From positions 410,001 to 474,000 of the forward strand of contig VIIQ02000643.1 of the NCBI GenBank assembly GCA_007449985.2: 64,000 bases of DNA, written 5' to 3'. Positions within the stretch are counted from its first letter, which is position 1, and each line of letters begins with the position of its first letter. Source of the stretch: Desmodesmus armatus. Lineage: Eukaryota > Chlorophyta > Chlorophyceae > Sphaeropleales > Scenedesmaceae. This document shows, piece after piece, positions 1-11,411 of this stretch. The notes under the pieces are model-generated. The model saw nothing but the letters and a program-made list of their open reading frames with translations, was not told where the DNA came from and searched no databases. A program made the position numbers and the translations under genes.

Positions 1-2
1 TG

Positions 3-3000
3 CCACCCGAGTTTGCAGGCCTGCCGTCAGCTGTGTCCTACGAGGAAGTGCTGCATGCCAAGGACCTCAGCAGCGGCAGTGAGCACAGACTGGTGGTGGA
101 TCTTATGTTCCCAGCCACTGAGGGCACTATCCGCCGTCTGATGACCAGTTGGTGGGATGCACAGGTATGTCGGCGGAAATACGATGCCCTCCCTGGCAGT
201 CGCAGCAAAACAGCGTGTCGGCTGCTCTTGTCTGCTGTGGCGTTGACTGCAATGTTGCTGTGGTTGTCTGTACAGGGAGGTAGGCCAAATAACAAGGCAG
301 CCAAGCTGCTGCGTGCCAAGCCTGACCACCGTGCCATGCCTGTCAGCTTCAACGTGTGTGTGATGATGCTACGCTACTGGCAGGCCGAGCTGATGGAGGC
401 CCTGGTGGCTGTCAAGTGAGTGCCTATCAGCATTTGCCGCTGCAGCGGTGACAGCTTGAGGCTATCATACTTGCACAGCAAGCCACCCCCCGACAGTTCG
501 GGCCCTACAGTGGCAGGTTGTCAGGTGGCAAGAGCGTGTTGCTTGACCTCTTGTCTCGGTGTGGTGAACAGTGTGAAGCAGCACCATGCACGTGACGCCA
601 CATGTTGGTGTTGGTGGCACTGCACTGCACTGCTGCTGCTGAGTTGCTATGCAGCACCTGATGCAGGTGTTTCATCTGCCTGTTTGTGTTTGCCACTGCA
701 GTGACATCATGCTACACAACAAGGCTGCTGGTGTGCCTAACTGGCACCACCCAAGCTCATTGTGTTCTGGCCACCAGTTCGCTGCTGGGTCTGCGGCCGC
801 CCGCGCACAAGTGGCTGCGCTGGGCATGTATAGTGTGTGCTGGCACATCTACTTTGCAGGACGTCAGGCAGAGTGCTTTCGTAGCCAGTGGACGCACACG
901 GGTGTGGATGGTGTCAGCGCTGAGACAACGCCTGTCTGGGCTGTGGGTCAGGCCGGCCTGCTCAAACAGTTTCAGGACGCGTCTGGCACAGGTTTCTGGG
1001 CTGTCTGCTGGCATTGCAAGGTGTGAGGGGGTGCTCTGGTCTGGGTGTGGTGGGTGACACTTTGTATAACCAGGCACAGCTGTGCTGCTTGCACTATGTG
1101 AAGGAGTGACATCTGCTATGGTTCACGACTTGGCAGCCAGGAAGACTTTGCACCCCACCACCTCTCACCCACAGCTGTGGTCTTATCATTATGTCTCCAA
1201 CAATGTGTGTACCAACTTCTCATTTACCATGCATGTACCATACTGTCTTTGCCTGACCTGCTGCAGAACGGCTACGACTTTGGTCAGCCAGACTACCTCA
1301 GCTTCCTGCCACGGCCTGTCAGCGGTCTGTGCTTTGGGGCTGTCATCAACTTGGCCTTCACTGTGCTCAAGTACTTGCAGCCATGCCGCCCCAGCCGGAC
1401 CATCACCCATCATAAGAAGGGCCAGCAACCCAAACAGACCCTCAACAACCCACGCGCCTTTGTGTTCCCGTATGGCGAACTCAAATACCTCCCTGCTCTG
1501 GACGACCCTGCAGCAGCCCAAATCAGCAACAGCGACATGGCCGCCGTCGTGAACACAGCCATCAGCGGAGCCGGGGCCCTGAAGGCTTGCTGGACCAAAT
1601 CACGTGCAGCAGGTATGACCGAGGCTGTGAGGGGGGAATGACAATGAGAGGAGAGTGCTGTTGCACATGAATGCATGGGTCGCAGGACACAATTTTGTGT
1701 GGTTGACAGACCACCTGCATACCGGCACCAGGGGCAGACCAGTCTGTGACTCAGGACTGCATGATTGGCAGAACACGGTCTCAACCTTGAACTTGCAAAC
1801 TGTGCTCGACTGACCTGTGCTGATTTGCCCTGCAGGCCGCACCCCTGCCACTGGTGCCCTGGCTGCTGCCGTTCAGAAGCACAATGCCCCCAGCGAGTAC
1901 AGCATGTGCACTGCAGCTGCAGGGTATTCACAGCTCATGCAGGGCCTGCTGGGTGTTGGCCCTGGCAAGCTGCCAGTGGACTTCTGGCAGTCCCACATGA
2001 CCCGCGCTGGCCGCAGCATGGCCAGCAACAGCCATCAGACATACTTTAACAACTGGGTGAAGGCCTTTGGCAGCTCCCTGCTCTACACACGCAGTGCTGG
2101 CCTGAGGCTGCAGGGGGTGACCTTCAAGGACAGCATGGCTTCATGGTGAGCAGATGCAAAAATGCACTGCAGTATTCATCGCTGACGGCTATGGGCCTGT
2201 TCTGCAAACTGCTTTTAGCAAGTGTAATCAGTTAGCCGGCATGTGATCGATCCTTGCACATGGATAATATTCTGCAATGGTGTCCTGCTCCTCCTCTGCT
2301 GCTGTGCAGGCATCCTCAACTAGCCAACCAGCAGGTAGCCAGTAAGCTGACAACAGCACAGCAGTCTGCCCTGACAGCAGCAGCAGAGCAGGCAGAGCTG
2401 TTTGCTGCCAATGCCACCACAGATGCCATCTACAACAGCCTCATCTCCAGCGTCATGCAGACAGGCAGCCTGGCAGGCATGCTGCTGTGCAAAGCAGGGC
2501 CCCTGCTGCACTCTGGCTATGCACTGCCACCGTGTCAGCCCGGAGTGGACCTGGCATGGCTAAACATGAGCACCACAGAGGCACATGGGTACAGCAGCAG
2601 CCTGCTGCAGCGCATCGAGGCAGGTACCTGCAGGTTGTTTGGGCCACAACCAGCAGCACCCCAGCGCCCTGTGCTGCTGCAGAACTTGGTGGATCTGTGG
2701 TCCTGTGATTGGGATGTGGTCAAGCTATCTTTTGCCAACCCTGCAGCCCAGGGGGACGCAACGACAACAGCAGCAACTGCGACCGTACTCTCTTCCCTAC
2801 TCAGTGCCTCACGGGTGGCTGCAGCAATGGCACGTGGGGACCAGCAAGCTGCAGACAGGGCAGCTGCAGCTACCGCAGCACTGGCTAGTTCTGCTGCCAA
2901 TCACGTGCAGCAGCTGCAGGCAATCATGACAATGCCTGTCGCTGCTGCTGCTGCAGATGCAGTGCTGGCAAGCAGCAGCAGGGCGGGTGTCAACGGCCGT

Positions 3001-3006
3001 GAGTGA
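3..3006 (+). CDS. Unrecognised six-exon gene, 5' end outside window
   Basis: Six exons join with matching phases and no internal stop: 3-164, 276-415, 702-1020, 1267-1612, 1836-2145 and 2310-3006. Together they give about 657 residues, ending at a TGA at 3004-3006. Each intron begins GT and ends AG, mostly gtgagt- or gtatg-type donors and tgcag acceptors. I do not recognise the family. The middle exons contain aromatic and proline-rich stretches such as [15 protein letters not shown] and [14 protein letters not shown]. The last exon is very Ala/Gln/Ser-rich. No signal peptide or membrane span is evident in the visible part. The frame stays open beyond the TGA to a TAG at about 3188, so the TGA may be a nonsense change. 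A good donor (gtgagtgag) overlaps it at 2999, so the true last exon end is uncertain. That five introns remove cleanly argues for a real host gene or a recently active spliced element gene. Confidence 0.6.
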
Positions 3007-3970
3007 GCAGTACCAGCAAGGGTGGACACAGCAGGTTGTGAGGCGGCTGGAGCCCAGCTTGCCTCAGCAGCCATGGCAGCAGTGCCCCTTGGGGACCTCA
3101 GCAGCAGCGGTGACACACTGCCAGCCATCACACTGCTGATGGGGACAGGTGCACAGAAGGCGGCAGGCCCGCAGCGACCTGCTTAGAGGGTGCAGCAGCA
3201 GGGGCGGCAGAGCTTGCAGCACAGCTTGGCAGGGCAGCCATACCCACCACGCAGACCCTGAGGCGTGGTGCTGGGTTGCTGGTCCTGTTTGACCGTCAAA
3301 CTTGCCACCCCAGCTGCTAGCAGCAGCTGGGGTGGCAAGGCCAGGCAGCTGGGGGCAGGCAGGGCAGTTGTGAGGGGGCATGAGTACAGTCACTTCTCTG
3401 TCATGCAGCTGATGGCCACAGAGGGGTTGCTGTTGGAGGACGGGCACAGCCAGACAGTATCAGTGCGTGTTGCTGGCGAGTACCTGCCAGCACAGCAGCC
3501 ACGCACTGGCCACTGGAGCAAGCAGGCGTACACAGTGACAGTCACTCCAGGCTGCAACCTGCTGCTGTCCTGCCAGCCCGACCATGTCTGGGGCCAGCGC
3601 TTCACCGCCAGCTGTGCGGCCGCCGCTATTCAAGAATACAGCCCCCCCTTGTTCCAGAACGACACTGCCTTCTGACATCCCTCTTCCCGCACACCCCCCT
3701 TCCGACACGGCTCTTCCAACAGGCGGGAAGACGCCTCCGGAAGAGGGGCTATATTCATATAGCTCTTTCAGAATCTCTGCTAAGTTTCCGACGGCAGCGA
3801 CCGGGAGCCACCTGGCCGTGTTTGACACCCTCAGTGACGCGAAGATCACTGCCACCCTAGGTGAGCACAGGGGTCAGTCGTCCTTTAAGTTCATTCTCAG
3901 TATTGATGGTGGGTTCTTGACTGTTGTATCTGTTCAACAGTTGCAAGAAGCTGACCAGATGGGGGTTGTC
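3007..3970 (+). pseudogene. Degenerate 3' continuation of the left-edge gene
   Basis: Coding-like sequence continues after the TGA in shifting frames. The same frame runs on to about 3188 (Ala-rich, with PLGDLSSSGDTLP). A second frame runs from about 3190 to 3318, and a third from about 3409 to 3675 (LEDGHSQTVSVRVAGEYLPA). A short further segment at 3750-3860 (FRISAKFPTAATGSH) ends at a gtgagc donor at 3861. The shifts and the hairpin at 3301-3339 suggest decay, or assembly indels, in what was the C-terminal part of the protein. A possible last exon at about 4340-4430 (NPGHDIHQTYITVYPRPG) cannot be linked with confidence. No function can be assigned. Confidence 0.35.
3301..3339. repeat. Perfect 18-bp hairpin
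   Basis: Arms 3301-3318 and 3322-3339 are exact reverse complements around a 3-nt loop. The hairpin sits inside degenerate coding sequence, and its second arm carries the in-frame TAG that breaks one of the frames. It looks like a local inverted duplication. Confidence 0.85.
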
Positions 3971-4145
3971 GGTCACTAGCCTGCTGCTGTGCCCTTGCCC
4001 CAGCACTTCGACCAACAGGCCGTGAGGTGCCAGCACAGAAAGATCCCACCTCTTTCTGCTAGGGTATATGATAGTGCTGATGCATGCCAGATGCTACATG
4101 TTGACATGGGGAGCTGCATGCAGCCCGTGTTAGTGTTCACCACTC

Positions 4146-4860
4146 CCCACACACAGGGCTGGATGCACACTCTGTGTCAACACACACACACACACAAATC
4201 CCTGTGTCTACACACACACAAAAATTTGGAGGGTGGATGGATTGGCTGGATGCACACATACACATGTATCAGCTTGGTGTTTTGCTAGCCACGCCTGCTC
4301 ACTTGTCTGGAATGATATGTCATTGTTTGTGTTAGCAGGTCAAACACCTGCCTGAACCCTGGACATGACATCCACCAGACCTACATTACCGTCTACCCTC
4401 GTCCTGGACAACCAAGACGCCTCAAGCCACACTAGACAAGCCCTGCATGTGTTCAAGCTTGTTTTTGCAGGCCCGACTGACGACCCTGTTGCCTACCGAA
4501 ATGCTTCGTTGTGCCTGCAGGTAATTTCTAGTGGGACAAGGGGAACTTATTGCCTGCCATGCCATAGGGAGGGTTGTGGCCCCTCTAAGCAGTCTCGATA
4601 TCACATCTATGCAGTCATAGCAGCTCTATGCAACCAGCAGCAGCAGCAGTCAAGCAGCAAGCAGCAAAATCAGCCAGCCGAGGTCTGGAGGGTGCTGGAG
4701 AGAGAGGAGGCAAGCTGATCAGGTAAACACTTTCTTGCTAATATAAAGTTTTCCGCTGTGCGTACCCACGCCCTTATACCTAACTTCGGACTGTCTCAAC
4801 TTTGGATGGTGGATGGATTGGCTGGATGCACACTCTGTGTCAACACACCTCCACACCTCC
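4146..4860 (+). repeat. CA-rich microsatellite and duplicated GGCTGGATGCACACTC motif
   Basis: CA-repeat tracts lie at 4180-4222. The words GGATGGATTGGCTGGATGCA and GCACACTCTGTGTCAACACA occur at 4149-4260 and again at 4805-4846, a direct duplication about 0.65 kb apart. Between them, 4340-4720 holds only short open frames with a CAG-repeat stretch near 4636. No gene is supported there. Confidence 0.5.
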
Positions 4861-5129
4861 CTGCTTGCTGAGGCTGCATGCTTCTACAGCATACTGCCTA
4901 ACCAACTCTCAGCATCTGCCACAGCATACAACACCTTCTCTGGCCCGCTACCCTTCCCGCTGCACACGCTGCATAACAGGGCAGTTTCACTGGTGTTGGC
5001 GACACGCACAGACATGTAGCCGCGGTGCTTGCTGGTCTGACCTCCAGCTGCACATGACAGCTTGTAGGAGTTCTGGTGTGTGCTGCACCGTCATGCTGTC
5101 ATGCTGCATGTGGTTGACTCCAGGCTGCC

Positions 5130-5672
5130 ATGCCTGCAAAGCCTTCACGCTGTGCTGACCACGCGGTCGACCCACTCTTCTGCTGCTGTCGCACCCGCCG
5201 CCGCCTTGCTGCTGTTGTGCATTTTGGCCTGCGGAAAACCACAGGAGGGGATGCATCAGGCATCACAATGCAGGAGGCAAACCACATTGTCAAGAAGCTC
5301 CTTGAGGCACTGTCAGCAGCAAAGGCACAGCATGGGTTCAAGCGCACCGACAAGTTCTACATCTGCTACGACAACACCACCGTACACAACCAACTGGCAG
5401 GTGTGCTGGGCAGTAGGGCCCTTGTTTGGCCTCAGCCATCCCACTCCCCTGATTGAAACAAGCCCATTGAGCATGCACATGCACAGGTGGATGCAGCGGC
5501 GTGCACAGATGCCCCGTGGGAGGATCCCAGTAGAGGAGGCCAAGGCTGAATGCACCCGTGTCTTCCACAGCATCTCACAGGCCAGCATTGCCAGTGTTGT
5601 GGCCTCACTGCCAGAGACATGGCAGTCCATTGTCGACCACCATGGTGGTTTCGTGCCTGATGCACTGTCCTA
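5130..5672 (+). pseudogene. Broken Tc1/mariner-like (IS630 superfamily) transposase
   Basis: A DDE-type transposase catalytic region can be followed through two frames. The first frame contains FYICYDNTTVHN, matching the second-Asp strand of Tc1/mariner enzymes. It then reaches VWPQPSHSPD, a stop codon (5454-5456), and NKPIEHAHA, matching the conserved W-P-x-x-S-P-D-x-N-P-I-E block that carries the last acidic residue. A shift to the next frame (up to TAA at about 5673) then gives the usual C-terminal tail, with SISQASIASVVASLPETW followed by an HHGGF-like end. The N-terminal helix-turn-helix region and the first catalytic Asp are not recognisable. With a nonsense codon and a frameshift, this is a dead copy. 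Spacing between the last two acidic positions is about 32 residues if the stop is counted. Confidence 0.7.
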
Positions 5673-5689
5673 AGCTGCTGTGTCATGTG

Positions 5690-7360
5690 GCAGTGCGAGC
5701 GGGTGGGGGGCCATGTATGGCCCCAACACCAACTGCCCCTGTTGCTGCTGTGTTGTCTTGCACCACTCTTGTGGTTCCCTGGCTAGTATTTCTGCTGGTT
5801 TTGTCTTGCACCACTGATTGATTTCTCACCTTGATCAGGTCTGCCAGCCTTCTGGCTAGTGCAGTACTGGTGCCTGGCCTCCGTAGTCACGTCTACTGCA
5901 TTGCTCATCTGGCTGGTCATCATTGCAGCCTGCAGCACAGCAAAGGATGCTCTGCTGTTTGTCATATATGGTTTTTGTGCATGCACTGCACGACGTGTTG
6001 CATTTGCCACTTTCCTGGGTTGCCTGTGCATATCCTTGCTGAGCTTGCGTTCAAAATGCAGTACAACAACAGCTGTTACACCTCTGCCCCTGGCTTGAGT
6101 GCATGGCTGAGGTGTGCGAAGCTGTCTGCATGACGTGATGGGTTGTTTGCGTGCTGCACCGTCCAGGAAACGGGCGCTGCTGCCCTGCTGTACATGGGCA
6201 TCCCCACCTGTGCTGTCTGTTGGGAGTCCGAGTTACTGCTGCTTCAGAGAGGCGTCTGACGCCACTGCGTGTTGCAGTTTCCGCCAGTTTACCAACAACG
6301 TAGTCTTTAACTTGGTGTCTCCGCTTGAAATGGATCAACGTGTTGCTTCGTTCAGGTCGAAACCTCCAGCCATGGGCGATGATGAAACTGCTAATATTGC
6401 ATGCCAGCGACGACAGGACTTGCGCTCACGCCCACAGAAGCTTTGAACAACGTACTAATAAAAGAAATTTTGTTGAGTCTGGCACGTCTGTACTTTGCTC
6501 GCAGTTTGCTATGACAAACAGGTGCCAGGTTTCAGCAGTACACAGAGGTGGCACAAAAGATTCTCAAAGCTGCTGTGCCCTGTGCAGCCCACACCAGAGA
6601 CTTCCGCAGACAGCAAAGCCTGTGTCCGGCACATGCACACTCCAAGCAAGCAGCACACAATATCTGAGCTACAGCAGCTGTGCACCTTGCCAGCTGGCAC
6701 CCAGATGTTGAAGGGGATCCCTCAGTAGGCCCACATTTGGCACCTCCCACTTGAAGGCACAACCCTGGAAAACTTTGAAGCTAAGCAGGAGCAGCAAGTA
6801 GCAGCAAACAGCTGGGCAAGACTCGATCTGCTGCTGGTGCCAGCAAGGTGAGCTGCCTGCATCCCCAAAGACAGGCACACTTCAGTGGAAAACAGTACAC
6901 AATCCAGGGGTCTCCGAAACGGAGTTTTCAAGCTCTTGCAGCGCAGGGCGCGCACTGCCGCGAGATTAGTGACAAAAAAGCTGGCACTTTCCACGTGTAA
7001 TCAGCTGCGCTGGGTGGCTGTCGCGTCCAGTGCCTGGGGAAATCACATGCATCGACACTGAGACGGCCAGCTGGGGCCGAACTGGGCCAGAAAAAGAGAA
7101 TTCCCCGTTCGTTCTTATAGGCAGCGGTATTGCAAGGTTCAGGAGAAATGTTTCTCCTCCACAACCAGAAGCGACGACAGAATGTGAGGCATGCTTTGTG
7201 GTGGAGGAGCACTCAAGGCCTAATCTCAGAGCTACAGCCTCAATTCAATTTGCGGAGCACACACGTACATGATGCACAAACTGAGCCTGCCAGGTTCTTC
7301 AGAAATGCATCTAGTATCTCTCGCTGCAGCGGCGGTGAGAATCTTTACCAGACCCCCTGA
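5690..7360. other. No supported gene
   Basis: Only short overlapping open frames in all directions, with CTG/CAG-rich composition. No splice-consistent chain, repeat family or RNA gene was recognised between the dead transposase and the 178-bp tandem repeat. Confidence 0.5.
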
Positions 7361-7362
7361 CT

Positions 7363-7850
7363 GCATTTGATGCTACTGGAGCTTGAAAGTGAATGCAAAG
7401 CACATGGCACTCTACGCTAAATTGCAAGATGTGTATTGATGCTTGACACAGCATGTCGACCCCCTGCCCCCCCCTCCACCCGCGCTCATGTAGTTTCAGC
7501 ACTTCAGCTCTGCCAAAGTATCTCACATCAACACCACACTGCATTTGATGCTACTGGTGCTTGAAAGTTTATGCATAGCACATGGCACTCTACGCTAAAT
7601 TGCAGATTTTGTATTGATGCTTGACACAGCATATCGACCCCCCCCCCACCCACCCACCCCGCTCATGCCTAGTTTCAGTAGTCAGCTCCGCCAAAGTCCA
7701 TCACATCAACACCACACTGCGTTTGATGCTACTGGAGCTTGAAAGTGAATGCACAGCACATGACACTCCATGCTAAATTGCATATGTGTATGTATGCTTG
7801 TGACAGCATTTTACCCCCCCCCCCTGCGCTCATGCCTATTGCCAGTCAGG
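7363..7850. repeat. 178-bp tandem repeat, two full copies and one partial
   Basis: Units start at 7363, 7541 and 7719 with GCATTTGATGCTACTGG or a one-base variant, a period of 178 bp. Each unit contains a GCACATGRCACTC...GCTAAATTGCA core, then a poly-C tract (near 7463, 7638 and 7815), then GCGCTCATG or a near match. The third unit ends at about 7850. An inverted single copy of the same family lies at the right edge of the window (about 63,875-64,000). Confidence 0.85.
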
Positions 7851-8305
7851 TGCTGCCTCAGGGAGTGCTACTGCTGTTCTGGACCTGCTACATGGACCTG
7901 GACCTCTCAATAGTGTCCCGCCTATTCTTAATAGGGTGCATTTTTAGTAGGGTGCTTATTGAGAGACGAAAACAAAAAATAAAAGGCTGTTCGCTTTTCT
8001 CACAACTGAAGCGCTTTCTTGCAGCGCCGTCTGCACCAATATTTTTTACAAAAAATACTGCATCTTATTCATTTCAGGCCCCCAGGGCGCCCATGGCACC
8101 CCCCCCCCCCCCCGCACCCCTGTCATAACATGTTACAGCGTGGGTCAGTAGTGGGTGACTGCAGTTGCAGTAGCCCCAAATTGCCTGCTTTGCTCTGTGC
8201 TGCCAATACGCGTTGTTAGGGGAGGGCTGCATGCCGCCTGCAGCTTGTCATGCATTGCTGCACAACTGCGCAGGTGCATGAGACAGCAGCTGTACAGCAG
8301 CACAG

Positions 8306-9052
8306 ATGTGCTGTTGTGCCCACTGCTGCTCGACCGCACCCCAGCTGCATGCCGTTGGTGCTGCTGCTCCAAATGCAACTATATCCTTGTCAGGCTCATC
8401 TGTCCTGCCTGGGCTTAGCAAGCAAGGGCAGGACAGCATCAGCTTCCCTCCATGCAAGCCCTACTGTCGTATGCAGGGAACTCGTCAGACAAGCAGGCCC
8501 ACAGCTGCTTTCAATGTACAAATATCAACGCAGTCGATTGCTGCCAATTTGGGCGCTGCATCGCACATGCTGCTGCTGGCCTTGGCAATCAAGCGCGAGC
8601 CCATCAATGTCGACGTGCCGCCCTGGGCCCGCCCAGCAACCAAGACCATTGCTTACAAATTTCGCCAGAAGGTTGCTGAGGGCCTACTGTGTGCATGCAC
8701 GCTGTTTGCGACTACTTTTCGCAGACTGACCTCGCTAGGAAGTCGCCTTGAAGGTCGAGTTGGAAGGTCGAAGCCTGGTCCAAACCCAGCCTTTTTGGGT
8801 TGTTTTCCTGTTGCTGTTCACGACAAAAATAGATCTGAGCAACCGGATGTTTCGTGCATCATCCTGGCAGATGGGGACAGTTGGACAGCGCATAGCAAGC
8901 AGCCCTGCAGGGCTCCATGCGCCAGGCCTCAACTGGCAACTGCACCCTGGGGCCGAACATGCGGCTTATACCAGCGCACCATACCAACGACATATAGGTG
9001 GTTACCCATAAGGGGACACCATGCCCTGCACTGCACTGACACCATCTTGCAA
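8306..9052 (+). other. Open frame of about 250 codons, coding status unknown
   Basis: A frame stays open from 8306 into the left inverted repeat of the following element (to 9091). It contains IKREPINVDVPPWARPATK and CIILADGDSWTA. No family is recognised, the start is arbitrary, and its last 12 codons are transposon TIR. The GDSWT part loosely resembles the duplicated segment at 36,288 and 42,178. It may be a gene fragment interrupted by the element at 9055. Confidence 0.2.
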
Positions 9053-9054
9053 TA

Positions 9055-9719
9055 CCGTATACACCATATAGCCAAGGTGGTCATAATTTAAGGCCCCGCG
9101 CAGCGGAGAAATTTTTGGCCATAATTATAAGAAGTCTGCCCAAACAAAAGGTGCACCAGCACCATAAAGATAAGACACCCTGCCAGCAACAAAGATGCAG
9201 AAATGGCTCAAATGCTGTGTGAACCACACAGGAGCACCACAGAAGCATCACACAGCATTGCACCTGGTCCAAGCTGCTATTTTCTTCCAGCCCTGCTGCT
9301 GCTGCTGCTGCTGCTGAGCGGCGCTTGCTGCCCCTGCCAGCCTGCTGCTGACCGGCGCTTGCTGCCCCCTCTGCTGGTGTTGCTGGTGTCCTGCCTCGGC
9401 CTGTGGCTTGCTGCCGGTCAACCAAGAGCTGCTGGTCAACCAAGCCCTGCATGCCTTGCTGGTGGGTTTGTACAGCTGCTTCCCCATGGGGACAGCGCTG
9501 CAGGCACATCCTGTGACGTGGAACGACCGCCAGGCGACAAAAACTTGGCAAACGTGGTATATACAAGCGTATAAACCCACAGGAAGCTTTAGGGAAATTT
9601 GAATTTTTTGACCGTTATTATAAGAGGTTTTGGTTGAAAAAACTTCCCGGAGCCGTAATTTAAGAGGTTTTTTTCAAGGATAAGTATTTATGACCACCTT
9701 AGCTATATGGTGTATACGG
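9055..9719. mobile_element. 665-bp TA-flanked inverted-repeat element (Tc1/mariner-type MITE)
   Basis: The terminal 32 bp at 9055-9086 (CCGTATACACCATATAGC...) are repeated in reverse complement at 9688-9719 with one mismatch. The element is flanked by TA on both sides (9053-9054 and 9720-9721), the target duplication typical of Tc1/mariner transposons. The inside has no transposase. It holds a CTG trinucleotide run (about 9294-9316), a duplicated GGCGCTTGCTGCCCC motif and repeated TTATAAGAGGTTTT-like words near the right end. This is a non-autonomous element, and a dead Tc1/mariner-like transposase lies at 5130. Confidence 0.85.
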
Positions 9720-9721
9720 TA

Positions 9722-10880
9722 GGCCATGCAGACAGACATGCTGATGTGCAGCGAGCCCTGCTGCACATGGGGACCGTGCATGTGGGACATTGTGTCATAG
9801 AGCCACGGCCTCTGCACTAGAGACAACAATACCCGGGATTCCACGTGAGGGCGAAAGCGGTACGATGTTGATGTCCCAAGGATTTCCCTTTTTGTCTGCA
9901 TGACCGTGCTTATTGCGTGGTTACATCAGTTAATGTGCTGTGTGGCAGGCGAGTGCACGGCAGGCAGCATTCCACATCCCGAGAACCACAATCCAAGACT
10001 GCCCAAAGAAGCTGAAACTGCACGGCAACTGCGCCGCCAAACCCCACAGCCAGCTGCCACTGCATCGACACAGCTGCATCGCATCCTCGCATCCGCCAGC
10101 GCCAAGTGGCATCATACTGAACCTGGACAGCATCACACTCAGAGGCAGCACAGCAGCACGCCGTCCATCAGCAGCCGGCCTGTCTGCACACGTGGCCTCA
10201 ACCCACACGCGCCTGACAGCATCACCAGTCCCAAGTAGAGTGAATGGGCCCGCCTCAGTTAGCACAATCAAACGCCCCTTGTCTGCCACCAGCTAGCTCA
10301 TGCCACCCACAAAGCGGCCCTGCACTGCCTAGCTGCTGCCAGCTCTCTTGAGTGCAGTGCAGCCACTCTGCCTGCCCTTCTGCTTGCAATCAAGGGGTGG
10401 GAGGGGGGCCTGCCGTGCTACTGTGAAGACACAGGTGCTAACTAGAAGCACTCTGCATCCGCCAAGCAAAAACACTTGAAGAGGCAGGCTGGGCTGCCCA
10501 GCTTTCTAGGCTGGCACCCATGTCAGTTACATTAGTCAGCCACCTGCCCAGCAGGCAGGCACCTTCCTGGCAATGTGACTTTCTCTACGGGCAAGCCTAG
10601 GAGAAAGTCATGCGTTGGTGGCATGCAGTGCGACTCAAAAGCAAGCCAGAAAAGAAGGTCCCACCCCACACAACAGGTGGCTCAAAAACCTGCCATGCAA
10701 CCTGCCATATTCATGCATAGTACCACACAGTAGGCAATGTCTGCTATGCAGCACAGCCATTTGCTGAGGCCCAAGCCCCTAGCATCGCCTGTTACCAAGG
10801 GGCTGGCTACACCACCCACCCCATAAACATATTTCACCAGGCTGCCCACCACGCATGCGGTACTCAGAGGTGGCAATTTC
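9722..10880. other. No confidently supported gene
   Basis: One plus-strand frame (9940-10296) reads as a Ser/Pro/Arg-rich tail ending VNGPASVSTIKRPLSATS and could be the last exon of something, but no partner exon was found. 10,300-10,880 holds nothing recognisable. Confidence 0.3.
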
Positions 10881-10885
10881 TCTCA

Positions 10886-11165
10886 GGACAACCCCATGAC
10901 ATCTTCCCCATGCACCAGATCAGGACCCACCATCCGCCCAAGGCCAAGTTTGTGTGCATATACCACCCTCCACCCCCTTGCGCATTGTCACGCAACACAT
11001 CACCATGCCAGGTTGGGTGATGTACACCAGCTTGATGCGCATGCGTCACTCGATGGCAACTCCTCTGGGTACAACCCCATAAATTCCTCCCCATGCACTA
11101 GGCCAGGATCCACATCCACCCAAGGCCTTGTTTGCGCATAGCACCCTCCACCTCCGCGATTATGT
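10886..11165 (-). pseudogene. Two tandem scraps of a LINE reverse-transcriptase ORF
   Basis: Two adjacent minus-strand segments (10,886-10,990 and 11,020-11,165) resemble the segment just before the RT core of the LINE at 33-36 kb (its 35,389-35,548). Shared words include GGCCAGGATCCACATCCACCC versus the LINE equivalent, and CTTGATGCGCATRCGT. Translated, both give a degraded version of the K-L-G-L-G-R-M-V-G-P-D-L block. They are heavily diverged and carry no intact frame. Confidence 0.65.
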
Positions 11166-11411
11166 CACGTGACACAACGCCAGGTTGAGTGTCACAGACA
11201 ACACTGATGGGAGGGCCACAGCCAAAACTACCTCCAAAGCGGCCTGGCAGGGCCGCCCTCAGACAAGCAGCTACCGCACTAGTTATCGACTCTTTTATCG
11301 TCACAACTGCCCCATGTTTTGCGTGGATGGTGGTATTCCATGGGCAGGTTGTCAAATTGGTAATGGCTGTCAGGCACAAACATTTGCCACACCATCGCCG
11401 TCACACTTTGC

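Noticed and set aside
3676..4720. Further exons of the left-edge gene
   Set aside because: A few coding-like stretches exist (3,750-3,860 and 4,340-4,430) but phases and acceptors do not join convincingly, so they were not added to the gene.
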